A stretch of 64,000 nt of DNA from Lacunisphaera sp. (GTDB lineage Bacteria; Verrucomicrobiota; Verrucomicrobiia; Opitutales; Opitutaceae), in the NCBI GenBank assembly GCA_009695095.1, contig SIBQ01000005.1, positions 1 to 64,000 of the forward strand, written 5' to 3'. The notes under the pieces are model-generated. The model ran no database searches and had not been told where the DNA came from. It worked only from the letters and a program-made list of their open reading frames with translations. The stretch's first letter is position 1, and each line of letters opens with the position of its first letter. The translations under genes were made by a program, and so were the position numbers. This document shows positions 19,023 through 29,951 of the stretch, piece after piece.

Positions 19023-20249
19023 ATGTCCGTCGCCGCCAAGCCAGCTCCCGTCGCCCCCGGCCAGTTACCCGATGCCTCCGGGCATTTCGGCTGTTATGGC
19101 GGCGTGTTCGTGCCAGAGACGCTGATAACCGCGCTGACGGAGCTGACCGCGGCCTACGAGCAGGCACGCGTGGACCCGGAATTCCAGCAGGAATTGCGGC
19201 ACCACCTCAAGGAATTCGCCGGCCGCCCGACCGAGCTGTATTTCGCGGAGCGGCTGACCAGGCACTGCGGCGGGGCGAGGATCTATTTCAAGCGCGAGGA
19301 TCTGCTGCACACCGGGGCGCACAAGATCAACAATGCTCTCGGGCAGGCCCTGCTTGCGCGGCGCATGGACAAGAAGCGCATCATCGCAGAGACCGGCGCC
19401 GGCCAGCACGGGGTGGCCACGGCGGCGGTGTGCGCGAAGTTCGGCCTCGAGTGCATTGTCTACATGGGCGCGGTGGACATGGAGCGGCAGGCGCTGAATG
19501 TCTACCGCATGCGCCTGCTGGGTGCCCGGGTCGTCAGCGTCGACGCCGGCCAGAAGACGCTCAAGGACGCGGTTAACGAGGCGATGCGCGACTGGGTGAC
19601 CAATCTCCGCAGCACGCACTACATCCTCGGCTCGGCGCTCGGGGCGCATCCGTATCCGATGATGGTCCGCGATTTCAACCGCGTCATCGGCCAGGAGCTG
19701 CGCGAGCAGATCATGGCCCGCGAGGGCCGGCTGCCTGACGAGATGATCGCGTGCGTCGGCGGCGGCAGCAATGCCATCGGCTGTTTTTTCGAATTTCTCG
19801 GTGACAAGGGCGTGAAGCTCACGGGTGTTGAGGCGGGCGGGCGCGGCCTCAAGCGCGGCGACCACGCAGCCCGCTTCGAGGGCGGCAAGCTCGGCGTGCT
19901 GCAGGGCAGCAAGAGCTACATTCTTCAGAATCCTGACGGGCAGATCGAGCTGACGCACTCCGTATCCGCCGGCCTCGACTACGCCGCCATCGGCCCCGAG
20001 CACGCTTTTTACCGCGACGCGGGCCGGATTGACTACACCCATGCCACCGATGACGAGGTGCTCGAGGCATTCCAGCTGTGCTCGCGCACGGAGGGCATCA
20101 TTCCCGCGCTCGAGTCGGCCCACGCCATCGTCCACGGTTTAAAGCGCGCCAAGGCGCTGGCGAAGGACAAGATCATCCTCATCAACCTGTCCGGCCGAGG
20201 CGACAAGGACGTGCAGCAGGTGCAGAGGCTGCTGGAACAGAAGGCTTAA
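19023..20249 (+). CDS. trpB: Tryptophan synthase beta chain
   Basis: A 408-residue TrpB of the standard type, condensing indole with serine. The ATG at 19023 starts [20 protein letters not shown]; the open frame upstream has no family resemblance. The PLP lysine is Lys101 in [11 protein letters not shown]; the glutamate of [12 protein letters not shown] and the phosphate-binding GGGSNAIG are present, as is the C-terminal LSGRGDKD. trpA and other trp genes are not adjacent, so trpB stands alone here. The long spacer before it holds a heptad repeat pair. Confidence 0.97.
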   Translation: MSVAAKPAPVAPGQLPDASGHFGCYGGVFVPETLITALTELTAAYEQARVDPEFQQELRHHLKEFAGRPTELYFAERLTRHCGGARIYFKREDLLHTGAHKINNALGQALLARRMDKKRIIAETGAGQHGVATAAVCAKFGLECIVYMGAVDMERQALNVYRMRLLGARVVSVDAGQKTLKDAVNEAMRDWVTNLRSTHYILGSALGAHPYPMMVRDFNRVIGQELREQIMAREGRLPDEMIACVGGGSNAIGCFFEFLGDKGVKLTGVEAGGRGLKRGDHAARFEGGKLGVLQGSKSYILQNPDGQIELTHSVSAGLDYAAIGPEHAFYRDAGRIDYTHATDDEVLEAFQLCSRTEGIIPALESAHAIVHGLKRAKALAKDKIILINLSGRGDKDVQQVQRLLEQKA

Positions 20250-20318
20250 ATCTCGGATTTTGACCGCGGAATTCACGATGCTCATGGATGGATTCATGAA
20301 AGCTTCAGGAGCAAAACG

Positions 20319-20342
20319 GTTAACCACTAATCTTCTCTCATC
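20319..20342. repeat. Copy of a GTTAACCACTAATCTTC repeat
   Basis: The first 17 bases are identical, as reverse complement, to the arm at 47700-47716 between kbl and the tdh remnant. A weaker opposite-sense CGTGGTTAATC occurs near 20404-20414, so the trpB-yicC spacer may hold an inverted pair. Confidence 0.5.
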
Positions 20343-20423
20343 TTTAGGGCCTCATAGTGGTTGGAAAATTCTTACTCTATATCCGTGCCCATATGTGAAT
20401 TTCGTGGTTAATCTCCCATCCGT

Positions 20424-21293
20424 ATGAATTCAATGACCGGCTATGGGCGGGCGACCGCCAAACTCAGCACCCAGACCCTGACCGTGCAGGTCAGCTCGGT
20501 GAACCGCCGTGGGCTAGACCTGACTATGGCGCTGCCCGACGAGTGGCAGGCCTATGAGGCTGCCGTTGGCGATGCAGTGCGGCTGGTCGCCTTGCGGGGC
20601 AAAGTGCACGTCGCTGTGGAGGTGGCCGGGAGGGAATCAGCCAGCCCCGAGTGGGACCGAGCAGCGGTGGCCGCGACGCTCAAGCAGCTGGCCAGGCTGG
20701 CGAAGGCGCAGGGTCTCAAGTTCGAGCCGAAAAGTGAGCTGCTTTGGCAGATTGCCAGTGCCCAGAACACGGGCCTCAGGCTGCCGGCCGACGAGGCGAC
20801 GGCCGCGGTGTTAATGAAGGCCCTCAAGACCGCGCTCCGGGGACTGGCGGCGATGCGGGCGAAGGAGGGCGAGGCGCTGCTGATAGATTTTCTCGGCCGG
20901 CTGGAAAAACTGCACCAGGCGGTGGAGGCAATCGCCCATCGTGCCCCGCAGGTGAGCGGCGTCTACCGGGAGCAACTTATGCAACGGTTGAGGCAGGCCG
21001 GGCTCGAGCTGGACGTCAGCGACGAGCGCGTGTTGAAGGAGGTGGCGCTCTTTGCCGACCGCTGCGACGTGACCGAGGAAATCACCCGCCTGCGCAGCCA
21101 TCTGGCGCAGTTCAGGGAGCTGCTGCGAGCGGAGGGCGAAATCGGCCGGAAGGGCGAATTCATCCTGCAGGAGATCGGGCGCGAGATTCACACCATTGGC
21201 AGCAAGGCCAACGACCTCGCGATTTCCCGGCGGGTGATTGAGCTCAAGAACGAGCTCGAGCGAGTGCGCGAGCAGATCGCGAACGTGGAATAG
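20424..21293 (+). CDS. yicC: YicC-family endoribonuclease
   Basis: A 289-residue protein of the YicC/YloC family, shown in E. coli to be an RNA endonuclease. It has the family's hallmark start MNSMTGYGRA, the VSSVNRRGLDLTM segment, and the C-terminal DUF1732 block with RLRSHLAQFRELL, IGRKGEFILQEIGREIHTI and GSKANDLAISRRVIELKNEL. Length is typical. It stands between trpB and the lspA end of the opposite-strand ileS group. Confidence in family is very high; the physiological RNA target is unknown. Confidence 0.95.
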   Translation: MNSMTGYGRATAKLSTQTLTVQVSSVNRRGLDLTMALPDEWQAYEAAVGDAVRLVALRGKVHVAVEVAGRESASPEWDRAAVAATLKQLARLAKAQGLKFEPKSELLWQIASAQNTGLRLPADEATAAVLMKALKTALRGLAAMRAKEGEALLIDFLGRLEKLHQAVEAIAHRAPQVSGVYREQLMQRLRQAGLELDVSDERVLKEVALFADRCDVTEEITRLRSHLAQFRELLRAEGEIGRKGEFILQEIGREIHTIGSKANDLAISRRVIELKNELERVREQIANVE

Positions 21294-21353
21294 CCGCGAA
21301 ACGGCGAAACACCACAGGCCAAGGAACCGCGGAGGCTTGCTTGGGTGTGGGGA

Positions 21354-21424
21354 TTTATTACCTTTGGATCCAATATCCCGATGCTGACTTCGCTTGGCTT
21401 GCCAATGTGGGAGCGAGCTTGCTC
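21354..21424. repeat. Dispersed repeat, copy 2, with half a REP-like palindrome
   Basis: It matches 2683-2754 at about 60 of 71 positions. It ends in GTGGGAGCGAGCTTGCTC, the left arm of the palindrome at 2737, but the right arm is missing. It lies in the convergent spacer between yicC and lspA. Confidence 0.6.
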
Positions 21425-21433
21425 CGGGGATCT

Positions 21434-22129
21434 TTACTTGGTGTCGGGTGTTTGGGATTTGGGGTTTTCCTGGTAAGGGGGCTGGCGTAGTGACCAGAGC
21501 ACATACCAGAAGACACCCACGCAGATAGCGCTATCGGCCACGTTGAACGTCGGGTAGGTGTAGCTCCCGAAGTGGAAATCGAGGAAGTCTAAGACGTGAC
21601 CCCGCAAAAATACTTCACCGCGGAAGATGCGGTCGTAGAGGTTGCCGACGATGCCGCCGCAGAGCAGGCCAAAGGCCAACTGCGCGGCCGGCTGCCGGAG
21701 CCCAAGCTGCCGGCGCCAGAAGAAAATCGCCAGCAAGGTCGCACCGGCCAGCAGGGCAAGCAACAGGCTCATGCCGGTGAACATGCTCCACGCCGCGCCG
21801 GTGTTGCCGACGTGCACGAGGTAGAAAAAGCCGGGGAAGACCTCGATGCTGACCCCGGGGCCGTAGCTGCCGAGAGGCAGGCGGGCGTTGATCCAGTGCT
21901 TTGTAAGCTGGTCCAATACGATGATCATGCCAGCCAGCAGCCACAGCCGCCGATAGGCGAGAAGGCGCTCGATCTTCGATTTAGCACCGTTGCCCGCTGT
22001 TGTGGGCCCGGTATCCGTCCCGGCCGTCGCCGGGCGGAGACTGCGGAGGGTAGATTGAGCCTCCGGCTTGGCTGCGGCGGTACTGCCGTGGCCCGGCTTG
22101 GAATGGTCTGGGGGCGGCGGCGTTGCCAT
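21434..22129 (-). CDS. lspA: Lipoprotein signal peptidase (signal peptidase II)
   Basis: A 231-residue inner-membrane aspartyl protease that cleaves prolipoprotein leaders. The catalytic aspartates are in GIVGNLYDRIFRG and YPTFNVADSAI. Four membrane helices are visible, the first being LWLLAGMIIVLDQLTKHWI. The ATG at 22129 gives an N-terminal extension of about 60 polar, Pro/Ala-rich residues before helix 1, longer than the usual LspA; the exact start is therefore uncertain. It is the last gene of the ileS / DksA-like / lspA group, 37 bases after its neighbour, an arrangement found in many bacteria. Confidence 0.93.
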   Translation of the reverse strand: MATPPPPDHSKPGHGSTAAAKPEAQSTLRSLRPATAGTDTGPTTAGNGAKSKIERLLAYRRLWLLAGMIIVLDQLTKHWINARLPLGSYGPGVSIEVFPGFFYLVHVGNTGAAWSMFTGMSLLLALLAGATLLAIFFWRRQLGLRQPAAQLAFGLLCGGIVGNLYDRIFRGEVFLRGHVLDFLDFHFGSYTYPTFNVADSAICVGVFWYVLWSLRQPPYQENPKSQTPDTK

Positions 22130-22166
22130 TATTCCGAAATCTGAAATCAATAATCCGAAATTATGA

Positions 22167-23108
22167 TCACTCGTCACCGCCGTCGTTGGCGGACATCTTC
22201 CCGCCTTCCTCCTCGGTGCCGTCGCCAAACAGGCCGCCGCGCTCGATGGGGCGGTGCGAGTGGCGCTCCACTTGCTTCTTGGCCTCGGCCGAGTAGCGGG
22301 TGAACGGCACCGCGAGCAGGCGCTCTTTGGCGATGGGCTTCTGGGTCGACTCACAAATGCCGTAGGTGCCAGCATGAACGCGCTTGATCGCGGCTTCGAT
22401 CTCGGACAGGGCCTCCTGTTCACTGGACACCAGGCTGAGGGCAAAGTCGCGGTCGAAGGTGTCGGTGCCGGCGTCAGCCATGTGTTGGCCGTGGCCGGAG
22501 AGATCTCCCGAGTCATCCTTGGCCGACTTGAGCAGGGTCTCCTCCGTGTGCTCGCCGAGCTTGGTGAGCACGTGGCGGCGGAGCTCGAGCAGCAGGCGGT
22601 AGTAACGGCGGAATTTATCCGGCACTTCGGCCTCGTTCACCATAACTTCTGGCATTTTGCCCTTACGGGGATTGAACCCGAGGATGTCGGCCAGCGAGGC
22701 GGGCTTGACGTGGTGCGGCTTGTGGGGCTTTTCCAACCGGGCGGTGAGATCGTGGTTCCGGGGCAAGGCGCCCGGCTTGGGGTTTTTACCGGTCTTGCTG
22801 GAGTTCTCGGCCAGCTTCTCGTGCTTCTTGGCGATTTCACGGACCTCATCCAAGCTGAAGGCGATGGCCTTGGCGGGCGTTGCCTTGCGCTCGAGCAGCA
22901 TGCGCTTCAGGTCAGCGGCAGTCATGGTCGTCTTGCCCTTGACCGGGACGGGTTTGACGGGCGGATGGGCGATGGGCGCGACGGCCTTGGGCGCCGGCTT
23001 GGGGGCGGGCTTGCGGGCAACGGGGTTGGCCCGGGCCTTCACGGGTTTTCTGGCCGGCTTCCTGGCGGCGGATTTCTTCTTTGCGTGGGACTTTTTCTTC
23101 TTGGCCAT
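22167..23108 (-). CDS. DksA/TraR-like protein with a histone-H1-like basic tail
   Basis: A 313-residue protein in two parts. Residues 1-60 are Lys/Ala/Pro repeats (AKKKKSHAKKKSAARKPARK) like histone H1. The C-terminal 130 residues match TraR/DksA: a coiled coil (RRYYRLLLELRRHVLTKL), DRDFALSLVSSEQEALSEIE, then HAGTYGICESTQKPIAKERL and VPFTRYSAEAK. The zinc-finger cysteines are largely gone: only one Cys remains where CxxC would be, and none in the second pair. DksA proteins act on RNA polymerase through the secondary channel; the tail suggests added DNA binding. It lies 12 bases after ileS and 37 before lspA. Confidence 0.8.
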   Translation of the reverse strand: MAKKKKSHAKKKSAARKPARKPVKARANPVARKPAPKPAPKAVAPIAHPPVKPVPVKGKTTMTAADLKRMLLERKATPAKAIAFSLDEVREIAKKHEKLAENSSKTGKNPKPGALPRNHDLTARLEKPHKPHHVKPASLADILGFNPRKGKMPEVMVNEAEVPDKFRRYYRLLLELRRHVLTKLGEHTEETLLKSAKDDSGDLSGHGQHMADAGTDTFDRDFALSLVSSEQEALSEIEAAIKRVHAGTYGICESTQKPIAKERLLAVPFTRYSAEAKKQVERHSHRPIERGGLFGDGTEEEGGKMSANDGGDE

Positions 23109-23120
23109 AAGGGGGAAGGG

Positions 23121-25958
23121 TCAGGAGCTAAGGACTTCCGCACACCGAGGGCAAACCTCTCTGGGCGGGGTGGAATTTAAGGCTTGCACCCAGCGCCAGC
23201 ACCGCGGGCAGCGGACAAAGCCAAGTTCAGAACACGGTCGCACGCTGAGCTTAGAATCAGGTTCGGACGCGATGTCGACATGTGAAACGATGAATAGTTC
23301 AGCGAGAAACTCATTCTCATTGTCAGACAATGATTTCTCCTCTACCTGTGCAGGAAGTGTCACAGCGACATCGAGTGACTTGCCGATTTTTCCTTCGGCG
23401 CGCAGTCTTTCAATAGCTCCATTGATTTTTGTTCGGTCTTGAAGCCTTGTGGCCATAACTGCGGCCATTAACGGATCAGTCCACTCTGGGGGCGCGACTG
23501 GCCAGTTCTGCAGGTGGACCGAGCCATCGCAGTATTCCTTGCCCGTCGTGGCGTAGCTCCAGGCTTCGTCGGCCGTGAAGGTGATGAAGGGGGCGAGAAT
23601 TTTGACCAGGCTAGTAAAAATATGGTGGAGGACGGTCTGCGACGATCGGCGGAGCAGGTTGGCGGCGCCGAGCGTGTAGAGCCGGTCCTTCAGAATGTCG
23701 TGGTAGACGGCCGAGAGCGTTACCGTGCAGAATTGGCTGCAGAGCTGGTAGACGCGATGGAACTCATAGGCGTCATAGGCCCGGGTGCATTCCTCGATGA
23801 AGACGGCAGTCTTATGCAGCGCCCAACGGTCAAGACGCTTCATTTTGCTCAAGGGCACGGCGTCCTTGGTCGGGTCAAAGTCGAACAGGTTGGAAAGCTG
23901 GAAGCGCAGGGTGTTGCGGATCTGCCGGTAGGCCTCGTTGACGTGCGACAGGATTTCCTTGGAAATCGGGATGTCGTCGCGGAAGTCCTGCGAGGCGATC
24001 CAGAGGCGGATGACGTCGGCGCCGTAATCGGTGATGTAGGCTTCGCTGGTCTGGGGTTTCTCGTAGGTGTTGCTCTTGGAGATCTTGTTGCGCTCCTGGT
24101 CGACAATAAAGCCATGGGTGAGCACTGCCTTGTAGGGGGCGACGCCATAGGCGATGACGCTGGTCCAGAGCGAGGACTGGAACCAGCCGCGATGCTGATC
24201 GCTGCCCTCGAGGTAAAGGTCGGCAGGCCACTGCGTGCCGCCCAGGCCGTGTTGGAGCACGGCGGCGTGCGACGAGCCGGAGTCGATCCACACGTCGAGC
24301 GTGTCGCGACCGCAGGTGAGCGCGGCAGGCACGGGCCAGTCGGTGGGCAGCTTCACGCCGTCGAGAATCTGGGCGGGAGTGCTGTCATACCAGAGATTGG
24401 TGCCACGTTGTTCAATCTTGTCTGCAATCGCCCGCGCGACGCCGGCGTCTAGCCAGGCTTTCTTGTCAGCGCCGTAGAATGCCGGAATGGGCACGCCCCA
24501 TGTACGCTGGCGGCTGATGCACCAGTCGGGGCGTGACTCCACGGCACTACGGATGCGGGCCTCGCCCCACGAAGGGATCCAGCCGTTGCCCTGGGCAATC
24601 TGGGCGATCTCGGCGAGCGCCTTGGCCCGATGACCGGCTTTATCCAGTGACACAAACCACTGGTTCACGGCGCGGAAGACGATGGGGGTCTTCGAGCGCC
24701 AGCAATGAGGATAGCTGTGCGGATGTTTTTGTTTAGCGAGCAGTGCGCCCACGGCGTCGAGTTTCTTCAGGACGCCGATGTTGGCGGGCGAGGTTTTCTT
24801 GGCGGCGAGATCCTCGGTGGTCTCAAGCGTCGTCAGCCCGACAAGCTCGGCAGGAATCCGGCCGTCGTCGAGGTATTTGCCGTCGTCACCGATGGGACAA
24901 TAGATTTCCAGGCCGTATTTCAGGCCGGTGAGATAGTCGTTATGGCCATGGCCCGGCGCGGTGTGCACGGCACCCGTGCCGCTGTCGGTGGTGACGTAGT
25001 CGGCAAGCACGACGGGCGAAGCGCGATCGATGAACGGGTGGCGGGCCGAAAGTTTATCGAGCTGGGAGCCCTTGAGCGTGAGTCCGACGGACGGTGGCGT
25101 CTCGAGCTTGGCGGCAGTGGCGACGGCGCCGAGCAAGGCCTGTGCGACGATGATCCGCTGCGCACCGAGGTCGGCGACTACATAGTCCACCTCGGGATGC
25201 AGCGCGATGGCGAGATTGGCGGGGATCGTCCACGGGGTGGTAGTCCAGATGATGATGAAGAGCGGCTGGTCGGCGGGCAGACCGAATTTCTTCGCTTCAT
25301 CGGCGGGCACGGCGAACTTCACCCAGATGGAGGGCGAGACGTGATCCCGGTATTCAATCTCCGCCTCGGCGAGCGCGGTCTCGAAGGGAATGGACCAGTA
25401 AACGGGCTTCTTGCTGCGATAGACGAGGTCCTGCTCGATGAACGTGGCGAAAGTGCGGACGATGTCGGCCTCGAACGCCGGCGATTTCGTCTTGTATTCG
25501 TGCTGCCAGTCGGCGAGCACGCCGATGCGCTTGAACTGCGCGGTCTGTTTCGCGATCCAACTCTCGGAAAATTCGTCGCACTTGGCGCGGAGCTGGGCGG
25601 GCGTGAGCGTGAGCTTTTTTTCCTGGATTTCCCGCGAGACTTTCTGCTCGATGGGCAGGCCATGGCAGTCCCAGCCGGGCACATAGGGCGTGCGGAAACC
25701 GCGCAGGGATTTGTAGCGGTTGATGATGTCCTTGAGCGTCTTGTTCAGCGCGGTGCCGATGTGAACATCCCCGTTGGTGAAGGGCGGCCCGTCGTGCAGC
25801 ACGAAGGCCGGCGCACCGGCACGCTTCCGCTGGATGGCGGCGTGCAGGTCGAGTTTTTCCCAGTGGGCCACCCGGCCCGGCTCACGCTGCACCAGGTTCG
25901 CCCGCATGGGGAAATCAGTTTTCGGAAGCAGGAGGGTGTCTTTGAGTTCTTGCGCCAT
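23121..25958 (-). CDS. ileS: Isoleucyl-tRNA synthetase
   Basis: A 945-residue class I synthetase. The HIGH-type signature is VHIGTALNK near residue 67 following FVLHDGPPFTNGD; the KMSKS signature is KISKSN near 623. The editing domain contains IIWTTTPWTIPANLA and GTGAVHTAPGHGHNDY. The C-terminus ends in a zinc finger with CPRCWRWV and VCPRCAEVL, typical of the bacterial IleRS type that is sensitive to mupirocin. It is the first gene of the ileS / DksA-like / lspA group. No T-box or other leader was seen upstream. Confidence 0.97.
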   Translation of the reverse strand: MAQELKDTLLLPKTDFPMRANLVQREPGRVAHWEKLDLHAAIQRKRAGAPAFVLHDGPPFTNGDVHIGTALNKTLKDIINRYKSLRGFRTPYVPGWDCHGLPIEQKVSREIQEKKLTLTPAQLRAKCDEFSESWIAKQTAQFKRIGVLADWQHEYKTKSPAFEADIVRTFATFIEQDLVYRSKKPVYWSIPFETALAEAEIEYRDHVSPSIWVKFAVPADEAKKFGLPADQPLFIIIWTTTPWTIPANLAIALHPEVDYVVADLGAQRIIVAQALLGAVATAAKLETPPSVGLTLKGSQLDKLSARHPFIDRASPVVLADYVTTDSGTGAVHTAPGHGHNDYLTGLKYGLEIYCPIGDDGKYLDDGRIPAELVGLTTLETTEDLAAKKTSPANIGVLKKLDAVGALLAKQKHPHSYPHCWRSKTPIVFRAVNQWFVSLDKAGHRAKALAEIAQIAQGNGWIPSWGEARIRSAVESRPDWCISRQRTWGVPIPAFYGADKKAWLDAGVARAIADKIEQRGTNLWYDSTPAQILDGVKLPTDWPVPAALTCGRDTLDVWIDSGSSHAAVLQHGLGGTQWPADLYLEGSDQHRGWFQSSLWTSVIAYGVAPYKAVLTHGFIVDQERNKISKSNTYEKPQTSEAYITDYGADVIRLWIASQDFRDDIPISKEILSHVNEAYRQIRNTLRFQLSNLFDFDPTKDAVPLSKMKRLDRWALHKTAVFIEECTRAYDAYEFHRVYQLCSQFCTVTLSAVYHDILKDRLYTLGAANLLRRSSQTVLHHIFTSLVKILAPFITFTADEAWSYATTGKEYCDGSVHLQNWPVAPPEWTDPLMAAVMATRLQDRTKINGAIERLRAEGKIGKSLDVAVTLPAQVEEKSLSDNENEFLAELFIVSHVDIASEPDSKLSVRPCSELGFVRCPRCWRWVQALNSTPPREVCPRCAEVLSS

Positions 25959-26089
25959 CGGAAATAAGGGGCGGCAGGCTACTCAACCAAGGGGGGTAGT
26001 CAAGGGGCTAGACCGGGATAAGATTTTCGATTTGGGAGTGCGGATTTCGGAATGAGAAATGCCGCGTTTCACCGGCTACTGGGCAGGAA

Positions 26090-26148
26090 GTGGGAGGGGC
26101 ATATATGCCCCTCCTCAGGTTTCCAGTCGGGCATAAAGCCCCTCCCAC
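26090..26148. repeat. Nested palindrome between hemE and ileS
   Basis: A perfect 22-base palindrome, centred on ATATAT, occupies 26093-26114. In addition GTGGGAGGGGC (26090-26100) pairs perfectly with GCCCCTCCCAC (26138-26148). The two pairings share the left arm and exclude each other. It may be a REP-like element or a switching terminator downstream of hemE; no T-tract is evident. Confidence 0.5.
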
Positions 26149-26319
26149 CGCCTCCCAGTCCCTCACGCCGCGCCAGGACCTTCCGGGCCAGTTTCGTGCC
26201 GCTTTTCACGCAATCCGGGAGCGATATTCTGCCGCGGGCGCTGCCGCTGATGGCAACCGCCACGCGGCGGTCAGGCCGGTGAGACCGGCCGCCAGCAATC
26301 GCGATCGATGCTGGGGCCA

Positions 26320-28228
<1,909 letters not shown>

Positions 28229-28367
28229 TCACGGATGACAGGGATTGGGCCCAATGAGAAACCAAAATAGTGGGAACGTTCCGATCGGGGCTCTTGACGA
28301 CTTTGGTATGGTTCGGGGTCGACAGGGCGCATCGCCCGGTGTTTTCTCGCCGCCCGCGCTCTCCCAC

Positions 28368-29084
28368 ATGAATATCGCCGTCCTCACGACCATCGCCGTC
28401 ACCGGTTTTACCGTGGCTTTCTTTCATGCGGCGATCCCGACGCACTGGCTGCCGTTCGTGCTGGTGTCGCGGGCGCGCGGGTGGAGCCGGGCCAAGACCC
28501 TGGCGGTGTCGGCACTCGCCGGCGTGGGGCATGTGGCGCTGACCAGCCTGCTGGGCCTGGGCATCGCCTGGTTTGGTTTCCAGGTTAATGAGCAACTGGG
28601 AAAATTATTTCCCTGGATCGCGGGTGGCATCCTGCTGGCGATCGGTCTGTTCTATTTCTGGCGCCAGTGGCGCGGCGGGGTGGTTCATCACCACGTGCTC
28701 GGTGCGCCCCACCATCCCAGCGAGCACTGCGGGCATGAGTCGGACCACAGCCATTGGGACGATGAACTGAAGGACAGCCAGCTCGTGTCGGCCAAGGCCG
28801 CGGACTGGACTGCCATCAGCGGACTGTTCGTCATGCTCACGCTGTCACCGTGCGAGGGTTTCCTGCCGGTCTATCTTTCCGGCGTGCAGTTCGGCTGGCG
28901 GGGGTTTGTCGTGCTCAGCCTCATTCTCGCCGTCGCGACGCTGGCGGGCATGATGCTCTTCACGTGGCTGACGCTGATCGGGCTGGAAAAGATCGAGGTG
29001 AAAAATTTCGAGCGCTACGAGGCCGGGCTGCTCGGCGCGGTGTTTACCATGCTCGGTGCGTTGCTGATCGGGCTGGAGCACTGA
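28368..29084 (+). CDS. Polytopic membrane protein with His-rich loop, metal-transporter-like
   Basis: A 238-residue protein with about six hydrophobic helices. The ATG at 28368 starts directly at the first one. Helix 1 carries FHAAIPTHWLPF, and the loop at about 105-130 is a metal-binding tract (VHHHVLGAPHHPSEHCGHES followed by DHSHWDDE). FVMLTLSPCEGFLPVYLSG and LMLFTWLTL-like helices follow. The layout resembles NicO/RcnA/UreH-type nickel-cobalt permeases or the TauE/DsbD-like group. No urease, hydrogenase or regulator lies nearby, so the metal is unknown. It is divergent from hemF. Confidence 0.6.
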   Translation: MNIAVLTTIAVTGFTVAFFHAAIPTHWLPFVLVSRARGWSRAKTLAVSALAGVGHVALTSLLGLGIAWFGFQVNEQLGKLFPWIAGGILLAIGLFYFWRQWRGGVVHHHVLGAPHHPSEHCGHESDHSHWDDELKDSQLVSAKAADWTAISGLFVMLTLSPCEGFLPVYLSGVQFGWRGFVVLSLILAVATLAGMMLFTWLTLIGLEKIEVKNFERYEAGLLGAVFTMLGALLIGLEH

Positions 29085-29091
29085 GGCCGGC

Positions 29092-29424
29092 TTAATCGAA
29101 TACCTTCACCGGGTCGGCGGTGAGCTTGTTCTTGCAGATTTTGCCACTTTTCATGACGAAATCCACGTGCTCCAGCAGGGTGACATCGGTGAGCGGGTCG
29201 CCCTTGACCGCGATCAGGTCGGCGTAGAAACCGGGCGCGAGCTGGCCAATCCAAGTGCTCCAACCGAGGAGGTCGGCGGCGGTGATGGTGGCGGACTGGA
29301 TGGCCTGCAGGGGCATCATGCCCCAGGTGACCAGGGTGTGGAATTGCTTGCCGTTCCAGCCGTGCGGGTAGACGCCCGAGTCGGTGCCGTATGCCATTAC
29401 CTGGTTCTGGATTGATCCGACCAA
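29092..29424 (-). pseudogene. Amidohydrolase (imidazolonepropionase-like), C-terminal fragment
   Basis: The 110 codons read the last quarter of a periplasmic metal-dependent amidohydrolase: MAYGTDSGVYPHGWNGKQFH, MMPLQAIQSATITAADLLG, GFYADLIAVKGDPLTDV and LEHVDFVMKSGKI. The Asp of GTDSG is the final metal ligand. Homology stops abruptly just upstream of MAYGTD at about 29400, and the other three-quarters with the HxH motif is missing. No signal or start precedes it. It is the remnant of a deletion. Confidence 0.75.
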
Positions 29425-29951
29425 CGATATCGTTTCGATCGGGATGGTTCAGCGGGTTGAGCCTTGGACCCCGATCTTGGAGGAATTGTCCAGGCAGCTG
29501 ATCTATCAGGCGTTGGTCAGGCCCGACCTTTGACAGTCCCGAAGAATGGATTTAATTTAAGCACGGCGACGGATCGACATGGGGGCCTCGGGGTAGTGAC
29601 AATATATTTTACGCATCACGCCAGTATGACGGGATCCGTTCAATTCTATCCGCACAAGGTTTTCGCTACCCACGCGGTAGCGAACGCTGCCTTAAGCTGT
29701 TTCGGCGTCGGCGAATAGCGCGTGTCCGCAAATTCATTTATGGACCGGCGAGAAATGGGTGCTCCCATGGGTTACTGCGCTTGGACCCAAGATCACGACT
29801 GTCTTGTCAACGTATCCTGCCTTCGCGTCGTCCTGTATGGCCGGTTCCATTTGCCGAGCCAAGCCGCCAATGCCTGGGGCGGGGAATTCCGGGCATCCAA
29901 CCGGACACAGCCGGGCCGAAAATGCCCAGCCAAGTCCGATCGATATTTGCT
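29425..29951. other. Gene-free stretch beside the amidohydrolase remnant
   Basis: No frame matches a family I know. Short open frames exist on the plus strand (29464-29718, 29722-29973) but lack start signals and recognisable composition. The lower GC content and broken frames fit debris left by the deletion that removed the amidohydrolase 5' part. Confidence 0.4.

Noticed and set aside
24705-25967. Long plus-strand open frame opposite ileS
   Set aside because: Shadow of the conserved IleRS coding region; composition rich in Gly, Val, Arg and Asp as in other antisense frames here.
25959-26089. T-box leader before ileS
   Set aside because: No T-box sequence (TGGNACCGCG) or specifier hairpin seen upstream of the minus-strand start.
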